Source of the DNA: Protonemura montana
Taxonomy: Eukaryota > Arthropoda > Insecta > Plecoptera > Nemouridae
Direction: 5' to 3'
NCBI GenBank assembly: GCA_947568835.1
Contig: OX387606.1
Coordinates: 1,364,001 to 1,428,000 of the forward strand
Length of the DNA: 64,000 nucleotides
Below, piece after piece: positions 37,717 through 64,000 of the stretch. The position numbers and the translations under genes were made by a program. The notes under the pieces are model-generated. The model did not search any database, was not told the origin of the DNA, and was given only the letters and a program-made list of their open reading frames with translations. Every line of letters starts with the position of its first letter. Positions within the stretch are counted from its first letter, which is position 1.

Positions 37717-37842
37717 CGGGGCAAAGTAGAGGAAGCCGTGGGGTAGCCCTCCTACCAGGTCCAATGTAACCTGATTGCCCAGGCGACGGAGGCGGCGAGA
37801 GAACATCACGCAGTCGTCGAGGCAGGGATCCAGGTGAAGACC
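37717..37842 (-). CDS. LIPE: HSL exon 8 (catalytic Asp and His)
   Basis: Exactly 42 codons: [20 protein letters not shown], then [20 protein letters not shown] and AP. It holds the catalytic Asp (528) and His (558). The exon is phase 0 at both ends with acceptor CCAG and donor GTGAGT. Family members continue about 30-40 residues beyond this point, so one more exon is expected. The sequence down to 37.45 kb has an open frame at 37508-37708 but no recognisable HSL tail. Confidence 0.93.
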
Positions 37843-40800
37843 CTGGAACGCCGTCAAGAGGTCGCCGTCAACGGAAATAGTAATAGTAAGTTTATTGTTG
37901 ATTTTGATCAATACATTGATATGCAGACAGTCATTAATTCGGTAAAAGTACAGGTACAAATGTTCAGGTCTTAAATTCGTCGAGGGAGTGAAAATAATTT
38001 TGCAGTAAAGAGGCATTAGGCTTTGTTTTGAAATTATGACAGTTTAGTTTAAGCAGCTCATGGGGAGTGCATTAAAAAGTTTACAGCCAGAGTAAATTGT
38101 TCATTTGGTTAAAACATTTAGATGGTGTTTAGGAAGCTCAAAGCTTGCTTTATGCCTGGTTTCTTGGCGGCGCAACCTTCTGGGGGTCAACGCTTTGTTA
38201 TTGAGGATAAAAACTATGCAATCGTATATGTTAAGACTAGGTAGCCAGAGGACGTTAAAACCCCTAAATAGCGTTCTGGGAGGTTTTGAGAGGACAGTCA
38301 AAGGTCAACGAATAAACGAAGTGAAACAGTGAAAATAATGATGATTGTTTCCTAAGATGCATTTCGCTGTCCAGGGTTTGGAATTCAGAGTTTGTAGGAT
38401 GTGTCAAGAGACCGGGTCAGGGAGACTTACCAGCACGCTAACGGGGGGCAGCTTCCGAAGGAGCTCGTCGTCGGCCAGCCAAGGGGAGAGATCGGAGTCC
38501 TGTGGGATGTTGACAGACTGTCGTGGGTCTGTGCCCGGTGGACAAGCGTAGGCTGAAACATGGAGGACGCCGTCAAGAAAACATCGAGGGACGCCGAGAG
38601 GGGGGCGGGGGGAAGATAATTTTTCGATAAAAAAAAAAAGCGTTTACGGATGCTGTCGTACACAGAATTTTTAAACTTTTTGCTTGACAAGGTATTGTAC
38701 TCACTACCTTAACTTGCCTAACACATAATTAGTAATCATGTCATTCTAGTAAAATTATAATCAAAATGATTATTAGTACCACAATATTTTGATTTGTTGT
38801 AATCGGCCAGTGATCAAGATGCTGACGCGATCTGTTGGCCGCTCTATGTTACATCGGTTATGCAGCAAAACACGTACTGCGCTCTGTTGGCAGTTTTATG
38901 AAGCTAAAGAGTAAAAGTTGTTTAAATTGATAACAGGTCGCAGCACAGACCATCTTTGGCAATAAAGCAGCTGAAGAAGCAGCGTTACTACTTTACTGAC
39001 ATCTGTCACTGGAAAATTACTCACATAACTGAAAATATTAGTTAGTACAGAAAATATTAGTGAGTATAGTAAAAAGTGCAGGTATAGGCAGGTGGTTTAA
39101 AGCAGGACTGCGTTTAGCTGTGAGTAGCCCGATAGCATATCGGTTTTGTGGGGAAATTCTAGCCGAATCACTGACCATCTTCGCGCCATATTGTGACCAG
39201 CACAGCACCTGAATCACAACTTGATGCTTACCAGCCAGACATCCAAGGAGGATGCCATAGGGCAGTATAGGGTCGATGAAAGTGAGAAGCCTCGACGGCG
39301 ACGGCGACACCGAGACCAGTGCCGGGAAGTAGGCGAGGAAGAGTCCATCGGGTAGCGGCAAACCCAGTTGGGCGCACTTGACGCCGAGAGCTAGCGAGAG
39401 GTTGCCACCTGCTGAGTCTCCAGCGAACACGATCGTCTCCCCTGTCCAACCAAGCAGCTCGCAGTTTTGTCGCGCCCAAACATACGCGTACAGCGCTTCC
39501 TGTGGCGGAGCGCCGAAACAGTGGCATTATTAATCAGAGTCCCAGCGCTAATGTGCTAATATCTTCGCTGAATAAACCGACTGACAAGGTTTTTGCTTCT
39601 AGGTTTCACCGTTTCTTTTGAGGAAAAGAAAATACATTCAATTTTATTTCTTATCGCAGATTACTCGCATTGTAGGCTTAGCTCAAATAATCTTCATTAA
39701 TGCTAACCCCGACGGTTGATATGGATTTATCGATATTTTGAGTCTTTATAAAAAGACGACCGCAATCACCATAAGGCAGCACCTACCATGACCACATTTT
39801 GCCTGCATGTTTGCTCAGGAATCCAGGGACTTCAGCGCCCATTACCGATAACAATTGTAAGATTGCGTCCCCAAACAGAAAATGCCTCTCACCTGCAAAG
39901 GACGAGGATAGGGTGCTTCGGGAGACAACGAGTAGTCGATCGAGAAGAGTGGAGCTTGCAACGTCACTGCCCAGTCGCGCAGGTAGCGCTCGTGGGAGCG
40001 TGGCGACTGGGCGACGAACCCTCCGCCGTGGAAATGTAGCACGAGTCGTGAGCAGCGCTGCGCAGCGGGCAGCGCGCTGAGCAGCAGGCCGCGCAGGTCG
40101 CGCACAGGCGCGTGAGCGCTAGGTGCTTCTACCGTGACGTCTCCGAGGGTCAACGGCTGTGTGGCTGGCATCTTGATCATCTTGTTGACGGGGAGACGGG
40201 GGCCTTGGAAACTCTGCATGCGGTGCAGGGCGTCTACACGGACAGGAGGGGACAAAGTTAAGAGGTTACTCTTAGATTTGTGGGAGAACGTCTTCATTCT
40301 ACTATAGTCATCTCATCTCATCTCATCTCATCTCATCTCGGGCTAGATTGTAGCAATGCAGGGGACAGTCCTTGTGCTGGTATCTTCTCTCACGGGCTAG
40401 ACTGTAGCAATGCAGGGGACAGTCCTTGTGCTGGTATCATCTCTCACAGACTAGACTGTAGCAATGCAGGGACAGTCCTTGTGCTGGTATCATCTCTCAC
40501 AGACTAGACTGTAGCAATGCAGGGACAGTCCTTGTGCTGGTATCTTCTCTCACGGGCTAGACTGTAGCAATGCTGGGGACAGTCCTTGTGCTGGTATCTT
40601 CTCTCATGGGCTAGACTGTAGCAATGCAGGGGACAGTCCTTGTGCTGGTATCTTCTCTCACGGGCTAGATTGTAGCAATGCAGGGGACAGTCCTTGTGCT
40701 GGTATCTTCTCTCAGGGGCTAGACTGTAGCAATGCAGGGGACAGTCCTTGTGCTGGTATCTTCTCTCACGGGCTAGACTGTAGCAATGCAGGGGACAGTC

Positions 40801-43800
40801 CTTGTGCTGGTATCTTCTCTCACGGGCTAGATTGTAGCAATGCAGGGGACAGTCCTTGTGCTGGTATCTTCTCTTACGGGCTAGACTGTGCGCACGATCG
40901 GCGCTCTTGGGTAGGGGGCAGGTTGGGTTTACATCGGGTTCACATGGGTCTTCCTTCTAGGCATTTGGGCCAATGGAGCCGGGTATGCTGTGGCCAGCTT
41001 GGGTTGCCCTTGGTGCTGCTAGTCAAAGGAATAGGCCGAGGATTGAGGCTGGTAGGATAGGCTTGAGGATAGGCCGAGGCTGGACAAGAGTACCAACATT
41101 TTGCACTCATATCAGGTGCAAAATTACTGCCTAGTTTTGCAAGGAACTGCCCTGGAATTTCCACAAGTGACCACTCGTCAATGCCGGTGAAAAGATACCG
41201 TAAACAACTGCTATTTAATGAGATTACTGCTTGGCAACAACTGAGTTTCATTAACTTGGCACAGAAATCTATTTGGAGGAGATATTTGGATCACTGATAA
41301 CGTTATCAGTCGCTCAAAGTAATCTTGTCTGGCTGAGTAAGATGACACAATGGTCAATCATTCATCATCGTATCGATAGGTGGGTACACAGCACTGGACC
41401 CTGTCGAGTGCCCGTGATTTAGAGAAATAACGAGACGGATTTATGCAAAGTCGTTAGGCACATTGATAGAGGCCACTGACATTAAGCATGTCACTAATCT
41501 TATCAGACGCTCCGTAGATGCCCATCAATGTCAAAAGTCAGCTACTTTGGGAGAAAAGTGTAGAAATATGAGAGTAAAAAATCTTCTTGTACACTTGATA
41601 GGGCATGTTATCTTCCGCGGAGGCTAATTCATCAAGGATTGGAGATACACCTACCGACACCGGCTTGAGCCTCGGCTAGCTTCAATGCCCGGCTAGCTTC
41701 AATGCCCGGCTAGCTTCAATGCCCGGCTAGCTTCAATGCCCGGCTAGCTTCAATGCCCGGCTAGCTTCAATGCCCGGCTAGCTTCAATGCCCGGCTAGCT
41801 TCAATGCCCGGCTAGCTTCAATGCCCGGCTAGCTTCAATGCCCGGCTAGCTTCAATGCCCGGCTAGCTTCAATGCTCGGCTAGCTTCAATGCCCGGCTAG
41901 CTTCAATGCCCGGCTAGCTTCAATGCTCGGCTAGCTTCAATGCCCGGCTAGCTTCAATGCCCGGCTAGCTTCAATGCTCGGCTAGCTTCAATGCCCGGCT
42001 AGCTTCAATGCCCGGCTAGCTTCAATGCTCGGCTAGCTTCAATGCCCGGCTAGCTTCAATGCTCGGCTAGCTTCAATGCCCGGCTAGCTTCAATGCTCGG
42101 CTAGCTTCAATGCCCGGCTAGCTTCAATGCCCGGCTAGCTTCAATGCTCGGCTAGCTTCAATGCCCGGCTAGCTTCAATGCCCGGCTAGCTTCAATGCTC
42201 GGCTAGCTTCAATGCCCGGCTAGCTTCAATGCTCGGCTAGCTTCATAATCAGCCGATCATTTACCCTCGACCTTATGGACAATGCAGCACATGCCGTCTT
42301 GCCAAAGCGGGGAACGTCGAACCTTGTTGAACGTTGGTCATAGTAATCGCTGATGAGGTTCAAAGACTTGGGCTCATTGGTATAAAGATAAGAGCAAGCT
42401 CACCCGACTCGGCCAGGAACCAGAAGCTCTTGCAGAACTCCAACGTTGCTGTCTTCGATACGTGGGCCAGTCGCTGCGCGCGCTTCTCCGGAGAGAACAG
42501 GAACTCCTGCCCTGACGACAGGAGACATGGCAGTGTCAAATCGTTGTGAGATGGTTTGGGCTGCAAGCTTAATTGGGCCATTTAAAGGACTCTTCTGGTA
42601 GAGTTGGAGGTGGAGCTCGGAACGATTATAATTTGAGTGCACAAGAAGTTGTTTCAGTAAGCGAACGACGGATTCAGTTGTATGCCCGTTTCGAGCACCC
42701 ATGTGTGCTCTACTTCCTCTATGACAAGCTGGTACATTCAACGTGCGTTGGGTGCACCAGCTTCACACGAGCATACCAATGATTGTTTTCGTCTCGAAAT
42801 CATTTTTCCGAAACTGATAGTCAGTAGTAAAGTTCGTACCAAATGAAAAGGAAAATACCGTTCATGGTTGCCGTGATACTATATTGTTATCTCTTACCAT
42901 CTCTCTCTCTCCGTCTCAATGTACCTAATTAGCGTGCACCTAATGACCCAACCCAATAAACTACAAAGTTACATATGTTAGTATTTGCCAATCCTCATAA
43001 AGTCGGTAACATTGATGTCGCAGCCCTAGTGTGGTGTGTCTAGCTTTAATCATGGTGAATGTCTTGGGCTAGAAAGTCAGTCCCATGTGGTCCAAGATGG
43101 CGACTCACATGCCCAGAGCGCCTGCGCGGCTTTGCCGACAGCGCTGCGATCGCTCTCGAAGACGACGTTGTACGTGGCCATCGCGATGCCGATGCGCCGT
43201 AAGATCGTGCGCATGCTCGGGGCGAACTGGAACCCGATCAGCCCGCCGTAGAACGGCTCGGCGTGGACACTGCCGCGCGTGCGTAGCGACGGGGCAACAA
43301 CACTTTATTACTGGATGGTAGTGGGCAACAGTGAGCAACACTCTAGTGCATGGGGAATTTAAGCTCCATGTTTTTCACTCAAATTTGAAGCAATCTCACA
43401 AGACGAACACGAAAAGTTATTTGAATACCGTTACCCTAAACAAATGTCTTCTCTTCAGAACCGATATGAAACTAATTGAATCCCAATTATGGTAACACAT
43501 CTTAAATATAATTCTCCCTTCACCATCAGCGATTGATACTGCTGTATTTCCCCTCGCTTGCTAGGAGACACATTATGATGCGGTAGCTTACCATCAGATG
43601 AGGCATCCTAAAAAAACTAATGCCGTATACACCGACAGTAATTACAGCATTATAGTAGCTCATTAAAAGCACAAACAGTGGATACAAAATGCTAGATATG
43701 CAAGTCCGAAATCAAAGTCTGCCATGGCAATATTCTGTGGAAGCCATTCTAGAGGACAAACTTTCATAGAACAACGCTTTCCAGATTGGTCTTAAGCTCA

Positions 43801-45666
43801 TCTCTTCCAGCTCATCGTCACTGTGACCTACTTGTCGGCGAACTTGAGGAACTCTTCAGCGTGGGTATCACTGACGTAGAGCTTGTCACCAGGACTCATG
43901 TCAAGTAGAGCACGAAGCTGCCCAAGACACTCCAGCAGACTGCTAAGCTGCGCGGCGGTGTCCTCGGCTCGCGCAGCGTGCGCAGCAATGCGGAAAGTGC
44001 GCGAGTCTCGTTCATCGCGCAGACGTGCGGCGTGCTTTGCTGCGCGGTCCACGGCGTGGCCCATCACGTAAATAAAGCTGCGGTAGCCGTTGCCAGGGGT
44101 GACAGGGTCAAGATCGAACCGGGTTGCCGCTTCCTGTTGACGGAGGGAGGCGTTTAGCGGGGGGCTCTCGTGATGTGTGGAAGTGACGAACAGGATTACT
44201 GATGTAGCGACAGATGTGAGATTGGTTACATCATAGAGATTATAAAGCAATCTTATGCCACAATGTGACCCGAACAAATGATTTAGTTCACCTTCAAGTT
44301 GTGTCATCGAATTCAACTCAACGCAAACGAAGGATGTTTACGGTTCTCTCGTTGGAATTCCAATTCTGACACCTTGTGATAGGTCATGACAGCACCAAAA
44401 CGTTGCGGTCAAGTTCAGCACAGATTGTTTACAATATGTCCGTGCATTGCACTGTACTCAATCGACAAAGAGACCTTGTCATGGAATTCGGATGGACAAA
44501 ACAACACAAAGCAAAATATCACGAGGCCGGTACGTGATTGCTTTCAATCATTTTGTTTTTGTTTTAACAATATTTGGTGGAGTATATGCATGCTGCAAGG
44601 GTGATTTTAAAGACTCTCTATCACAGATATTGCTAGCAGGCTAACAGGTTCATGTGACCCTATTACAAAACATGGCTAATCAAAACATGCTCACAAAACA
44701 ATAATATATTACGGTCAACAACATTGATATTGTTGACAGGGCTCCTATGAATGAACACATGCCACACTGTCACGACTAGCGAATCGTCTCCACGCCTTCT
44801 ATGAACACATGCCACACTGTCACGACTAGCGAATCGTCTCCACGCCTTCTATGAACACATGCCACACTGTCACGACTAGCGAATCGTCTCCACGCCTTCT
44901 ATGAACACATGCCACACTGTCACGACTAGCGAATCGTCTCCACGCCTTCTATGAACACATGCCACACTGTCACGACTAGCGAATCGCCTCTACGCCTTCT
45001 ATGAACACATGCCACACTGTCACGACTAGCGAATCGTCTCCACGCCTTCTATGAACACATGCCACACTGTCACGACTAGCGAATCGTCTCCACGCCTTCT
45101 ATGAACACATGCCACACTGTCACGACTAGCGAATCGTCTCCACGCCTTCTATGAACACATGCCACACTGTCACGACTAGCGAATCGTCTCCACGCCTTCT
45201 ATGAACACATGCCACACTGTCACGACTAGCGAATCGTCTCCACGCCTTCTATGAACACATGCCACACTGTCACGACTAGCGAATCGCCTCTACGCCTTCT
45301 ATGAACACATGCCACACTGTCACGACTAGCGAATCGCCTCTACGCCTTCTATGAACACATGCCACACTGTCACGACTAGCGAATCGTCTCCACGCCTACC
45401 TGTACGACGTCGACCACCGGCGCCGCCTCCTTAGCCACGTCCATCTGTGCCTGGAGCGCGTCCTGCAAGCGCAGTGCTGCGCCGACCGGTGGACGCCTGC
45501 GCAGCGCAGCTAGATTGTCTGCGCAGAGCGCTTCGAGCGCGTGGTAGCGAGCTGACATAGCACGGCGGTCTGCCGTTGTGCCCGACGACAATGCCATGCC
45601 TTGGCGTGGACTTTGTCCCCAGATAGCGACAAGGAGATTGGCGAGGCGTCGGGATGCACTGCACAT
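37717..45666 (-). CDS. LIPE: Hormone-sensitive lipase homologue (gene span, 8 exons, 3' end missing)
   Basis: Exons 45400-45666, 43832-44133, 43109-43269, 42404-42511, 39893-40233, 39232-39499, 38431-38552 and 37717-37842 join in frame through GT-AG introns into a 565-residue protein lacking its C-terminus. HSL is known as a neutral lipase of cytosol and lipid droplets that hydrolyses diacylglycerol and other acyl esters. An HSL N-terminal domain occupies residues about 38-270 and an alpha/beta hydrolase about 340-565. Visible catalytic elements are the oxyanion hole HGGGF (348-352), nucleophile Ser422 in GDSAGG, Asp528 in LDPCLDD and His558 in LPHGF; the Asp-His spacing of 30 equals that of rat HSL. 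The loop that carries phosphorylation sites in mammals is only about 30 residues here. No convincing exon follows 37717; an in-frame TGA lies at 37705-37707 if the last intron is retained. Introns contain 50-bp, 17-bp and 54-bp arrays. Confidence 0.9.
38431..38552 (-). CDS. LIPE: HSL exon 7 (short regulatory-module region)
   Basis: Residues 483-523, reading [14 protein letters not shown] and ending [16 protein letters not shown]. The first residues match the AYAG segment after the mammalian DPLLP motif, and the end matches LKSLPPVHIV. The roughly 150-residue mammalian phosphorylation loop is thus reduced to about 30 residues, with only a few serines (S495, S502, S505). Acceptor TTTCAG, donor GTAAGT. 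Confidence 0.9.
39232..39499 (-). CDS. LIPE: HSL exon 6 (nucleophile Ser, GDSAGG)
   Basis: Residues 394 to 483. [19 protein letters not shown] carries the nucleophilic serine (Ser422) in the GXSXG elbow; [19 protein letters not shown] follows, as in mammalian HSL. The exon is phase 0 in and phase 1 out, donor GTAAGC. Confidence 0.95.
39893..40233 (-). CDS. LIPE: HSL exon 5 (catalytic domain start, HGGG)
   Basis: Residues 280-393. It contains [19 protein letters not shown], nearly identical to the mammalian oxyanion-hole segment [16 protein letters not shown], and then [16 protein letters not shown]. The exon is phase 0 at its 3' end (donor GTGAGA). The two introns upstream and downstream are GT-AG. 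Confidence 0.95.
40311..40339. repeat. TCTCA microsatellite
   Basis: Five-base repeat of CATCT/TCTCA directly abutting the 54-bp array in HSL intron 4. Confidence 0.9.
40340..40888. repeat. 54-bp tandem array, 10 copies (HSL intron 4)
   Basis: The unit includes GGGCTAGACTGTAGCAATGC, AGGGGACAGTCCTTGTGCTG and GTATCTTCTCTCAC; a few copies are 53 bp through loss of one G. The array starts about 105 bases upstream of the acceptor of exon 5. Confidence 0.95.
41672..42244. repeat. 17-bp tandem array, about 33 copies (HSL intron 4)
   Basis: Unit GGCTAGCTTCAATGCCC with a C/T variant (TGCTC). It ends about 160 bases from the donor of exon 4. Each unit contains the palindrome GCTAGC. Confidence 0.97.
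42404..42511 (-). CDS. LIPE: HSL exon 4 (N-terminal domain)
   Basis: A 108-base exon reading [20 protein letters not shown] and then [12 protein letters not shown]. It corresponds to the GRFAIDPELRGAEFER and HFWKAFW region of mammalian HSL. The acceptor is preceded by a pyrimidine-rich stretch (TGTCTCCTGTCGTCAG) and the donor is GTGAGC. Phase 1 at both ends is consistent with exons 3 and 5. Confidence 0.88.
43109..43269 (-). CDS. LIPE: HSL exon 3 (N-terminal domain)
   Basis: Begins by completing Asn190 and reads [19 protein letters not shown], the counterpart of the FYGRCLGFQFTPAIR motif in mammalian HSL. It ends with ALWA plus one base at a textbook GTGAGT donor. Only one reading frame across the acceptor restores this homology. 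Confidence 0.9.
43832..44133 (-). CDS. LIPE: HSL exon 2 (N-terminal domain)
   Basis: Residues 90-189 of the lipase. The segment [15 protein letters not shown] is a close match to the conserved FDLDPETPANGYRS stretch of the HSL N-terminal domain, which mediates regulation and dimerisation in mammals. The acceptor follows a C/T-rich stretch ending CAACAG. The donor is GTAGGT and the exon leaves two bases (phase 2) that complete Asn190 with exon 3. Confidence 0.9.
44746..45399. repeat. 50-bp tandem array, 13 copies (HSL intron 1)
   Basis: The unit includes ATGAACACATGCCACACTGT, CACGACTAGCGAATCGTCTC and CACGCCTTCT. GCCACACTGT recurs every 50 bp from 44761 to 45361. The last copy runs directly into the donor of exon 1, so the array begins at about intron position +3. 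Confidence 0.97.
45400..45666 (-). CDS. LIPE: HSL exon 1 (start codon, N-terminal domain)
   Basis: Codes for residues 1-89 from the ATG at 45664-45666; an in-frame TGA lies upstream, and no better upstream start was seen. Met37 (45556-45558), followed by [14 protein letters not shown], aligns better with the usual HSL beginning and may be the true start. The exon ends VVDVVQ in phase 0 at donor GTAGGC. The 50-bp minisatellite starts within the first bases of the intron. Confidence 0.8.
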
Positions 45667-45716
45667 TTTAGAGATGGGTTTCTCTATGTTTCGGTATGGC
45701 GATGTGGGTCAGCACC

Positions 45717-45776
45717 GCGACCGTTTGGGCATCAATTTTTTAGACGTTCATAGTGTTGATAATAATAGAATACTGG
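45717..45776 (-). mobile_element. tRNA-derived SINE fragment beside the HSL start
   Basis: CCGTTTGGGCATCAATTTTT, GACGTTCATAGTGTTGATAA and TAATAGAATAC match the SINE 3' arm; as sequence it runs in the plus direction. It lies about 50 bp upstream of the HSL ATG, within the likely 5' UTR or promoter. Confidence 0.7.
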
Positions 45777-47257
45777 GCAGGCAGTTCATGAACAAGTGAG
45801 GGCTTGACCTCTTGTATCAACAATCGTTATGGCTGTCTATTATAAATGACATTTGAAACAAGGCAATTAATTTACATTTATCAGCTCACATGGGTGTAGT
45901 TTACAAGTGCGTGCATTTCTCGAACTAGCAGAATATTCTAGACTAGTCTGTTAGTAGACTATTCGCCCATATTACGTGTGTGTATTATTTCCGTAACCTG
46001 TTTATTATCATGTTTCGTTATTATTGATTTGTGAGGTAAATAATCCCCTTCATCGTTTGGATCTTGCTCATGTTACCAACAGCATTAATACGTTATCCTT
46101 ACCGACAAGAATGTACCTTGAAAGAGAGAGAGACGACACTTCCTGGATTCGGCTCGCACCCTGGAGGAACCACTTCCTGATAAGAAGAAGTCACCCAGCG
46201 TTAGCACGAAACGTCAACTCACGCATTACGATGTGATTTGATCATCAATGGCAATCAAGTGACACTGACAAGAGCAAAAGACAAAATAATTGCAGCGCCC
46301 AAGAGAGTTCTTTTCTTTATAGCGGTCAAACGAGAACAGAAACCGTAAAAATGCAGTGTTTTTAGGATTTCCTTTCGCAAGAATTTGTCTTCAAATGATG
46401 AGTGATCGGAAATTAAATGTCAACTTACGTCAGAGCTCTCCGTGGACTGAAGCTTGCACTGAAACAGCAAACTTACAAAGCAATTCTCGCGTTCAAGAAA
46501 TTCACATTTGTTTAAACATCTTGTTTTCAAAACTGAAGAGAAGCGAAATAAAAGTTTGCCATCGTGTTGAGCTTTATTTCAACAAGTAGATACTGCAGCG
46601 ATATTTTGCCTCGACGTTGTTAAGTGGTTGGCAAGGTACTTGCTTGTGTAAAAACACAAAACACATTTTCATTCGTTATTTATCACTTTTAAATCCGACA
46701 CGCGAGACGATCTCGATATCCCGATCTTGCCACAGCGCCTGCGCCGAGTCACGTGTCTCAGCGTCGCACCTCCAAACACCAGCCACGACGACGTCCTCAC
46801 CCACACACGATGGGGAGCGATAAGCCGTCCCGAACAAATTACCTGCACCACAGCATTCACCGGTGAAAAGTCGGCGTCGTTTGGTCTAGCCGTCGCTCGA
46901 CTTCTAGCAGCTCCCCAGACCGACGCTCGCGGTCGATACCCTGCGGCGATGTGACGTCGGGGTGGGCGATCAGCTGGCTCGAGTCACGTGGCGTCGCCGG
47001 GACGCCGTTAGAGCGTCGTGGCGACCTTGGCCGGGCAGAGCGTCGCTTAATGTGACTACGACGCATTGTTTTGTTGGCCCAATGCCAAACTTGACACGCG
47101 TTAATTATGCGTGGCGTTAAAGTGAGTGGGAAATGTCGACGGCTGGTATTGCGTGGTTAACGGCATGTCCGTGTCGTTGCCAGGCAGCTAACGGCGTCGA
47201 TAAGATGAATATGCTATTAAATATATCTTAATGAAGAGGCACGTGGGAAACATTTGT
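45777..47257. other. Intergenic between transporter and lipase
   Basis: No gene supported. It contains a GACGCC/GGCGTC-rich block (46870-47060) with CACGTG E-boxes at about 46751 and 46985. The HSL promoter is expected on its left side, but no TATA box or initiator could be assigned. Confidence 0.4.
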
Positions 47258-47263
47258 TTTATT
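47258..47263 (-). promoter_or_regulatory. Putative poly(A) signal of the transporter gene
   Basis: AATAAA on the minus strand, about 245 bases downstream of the TGA, in an AT-rich stretch. It is the first canonical hexamer seen after the stop. Confidence 0.5.
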
Positions 47264-47508
47264 TATATAAATAATTGTACAGAGGAATTCTTTGACTTTA
47301 ATTACACTTGTAATTAAGCAACGAAAAAAAAAAGACTAACAATAGTTTTTTGTGAAAACACATTGTAACAAAATTATCACTATTATTGCAATTGTTATTA
47401 TTGGTTATAATCACGCGTTAATTGACATCAAAGTGTGTCTGATGTCGTGACCTTGTCGCTGCTTGAAAGCCGCTGCATTGAATAAATACTAGTTGCTAAA
47501 CGCCCTCA

Positions 47509-64000
<16,492 letters not shown>

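Overview
This window is animal nuclear DNA. Two multi-exon genes with GT-AG introns and recognisable metazoan proteins lie on the minus strand in the right-hand 26 kb. The rest is intergenic and dominated by repeats. The organism cannot be named from the sequence. The SINE 3' ends that finish in a GTTAAAC-type tail, the invertebrate-style gene structure and the protein similarities fit a lophotrochozoan, possibly a mollusc; this is inference with modest confidence.

Layout. 1-37.7 kb: no gene that I can support. It holds long tandem arrays (68-bp, 46-bp, 80-bp, 91-bp, 13-bp and 23-bp units), seven loci of a SINE whose head is derived from 5S rRNA, several copies of a tRNA-derived SINE, poly-G tracts, and GC-rich islands studded with GACGCC/GGCGTC and the 12-bp palindrome GCGTCGCGACGC. 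37.7-45.7 kb: eight exons of a hormone-sensitive lipase (LIPE/HSL) homologue, reading right to left. They carry HGGG, GDSAGG, the catalytic Asp and His, and a very short regulatory module; the last exon was not found. 47.5-64 kb: thirteen exons of an ABCC4/MRP4-like ABC transporter, reading right to left. They run from the Walker A motif of nucleotide-binding domain 1 to the stop codon; the 5' part lies beyond the window. Its last exon contains three identical in-frame 96-bp repeats and ends in a PDZ-ligand-like tail.

The two genes are head-to-tail, with about 1.8 kb between the transporter stop and the lipase start. Nothing in the sequence shows that they act in one pathway. Many introns of both genes carry minisatellites (50, 17, 54, 34, 32, 15, 13 and 15 bp), several of them starting within a few tens of bases of a splice site. 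By my tally about a quarter of the window is tandem repeat. The most notable observations are: the 5S-derived SINE whose internal segments have been amplified independently into 91-bp and 68-bp arrays; the tRNA-like SINE core held inside long inverted repeats; the coding minisatellite in the transporter tail; and the dispersed GC-rich palindrome.
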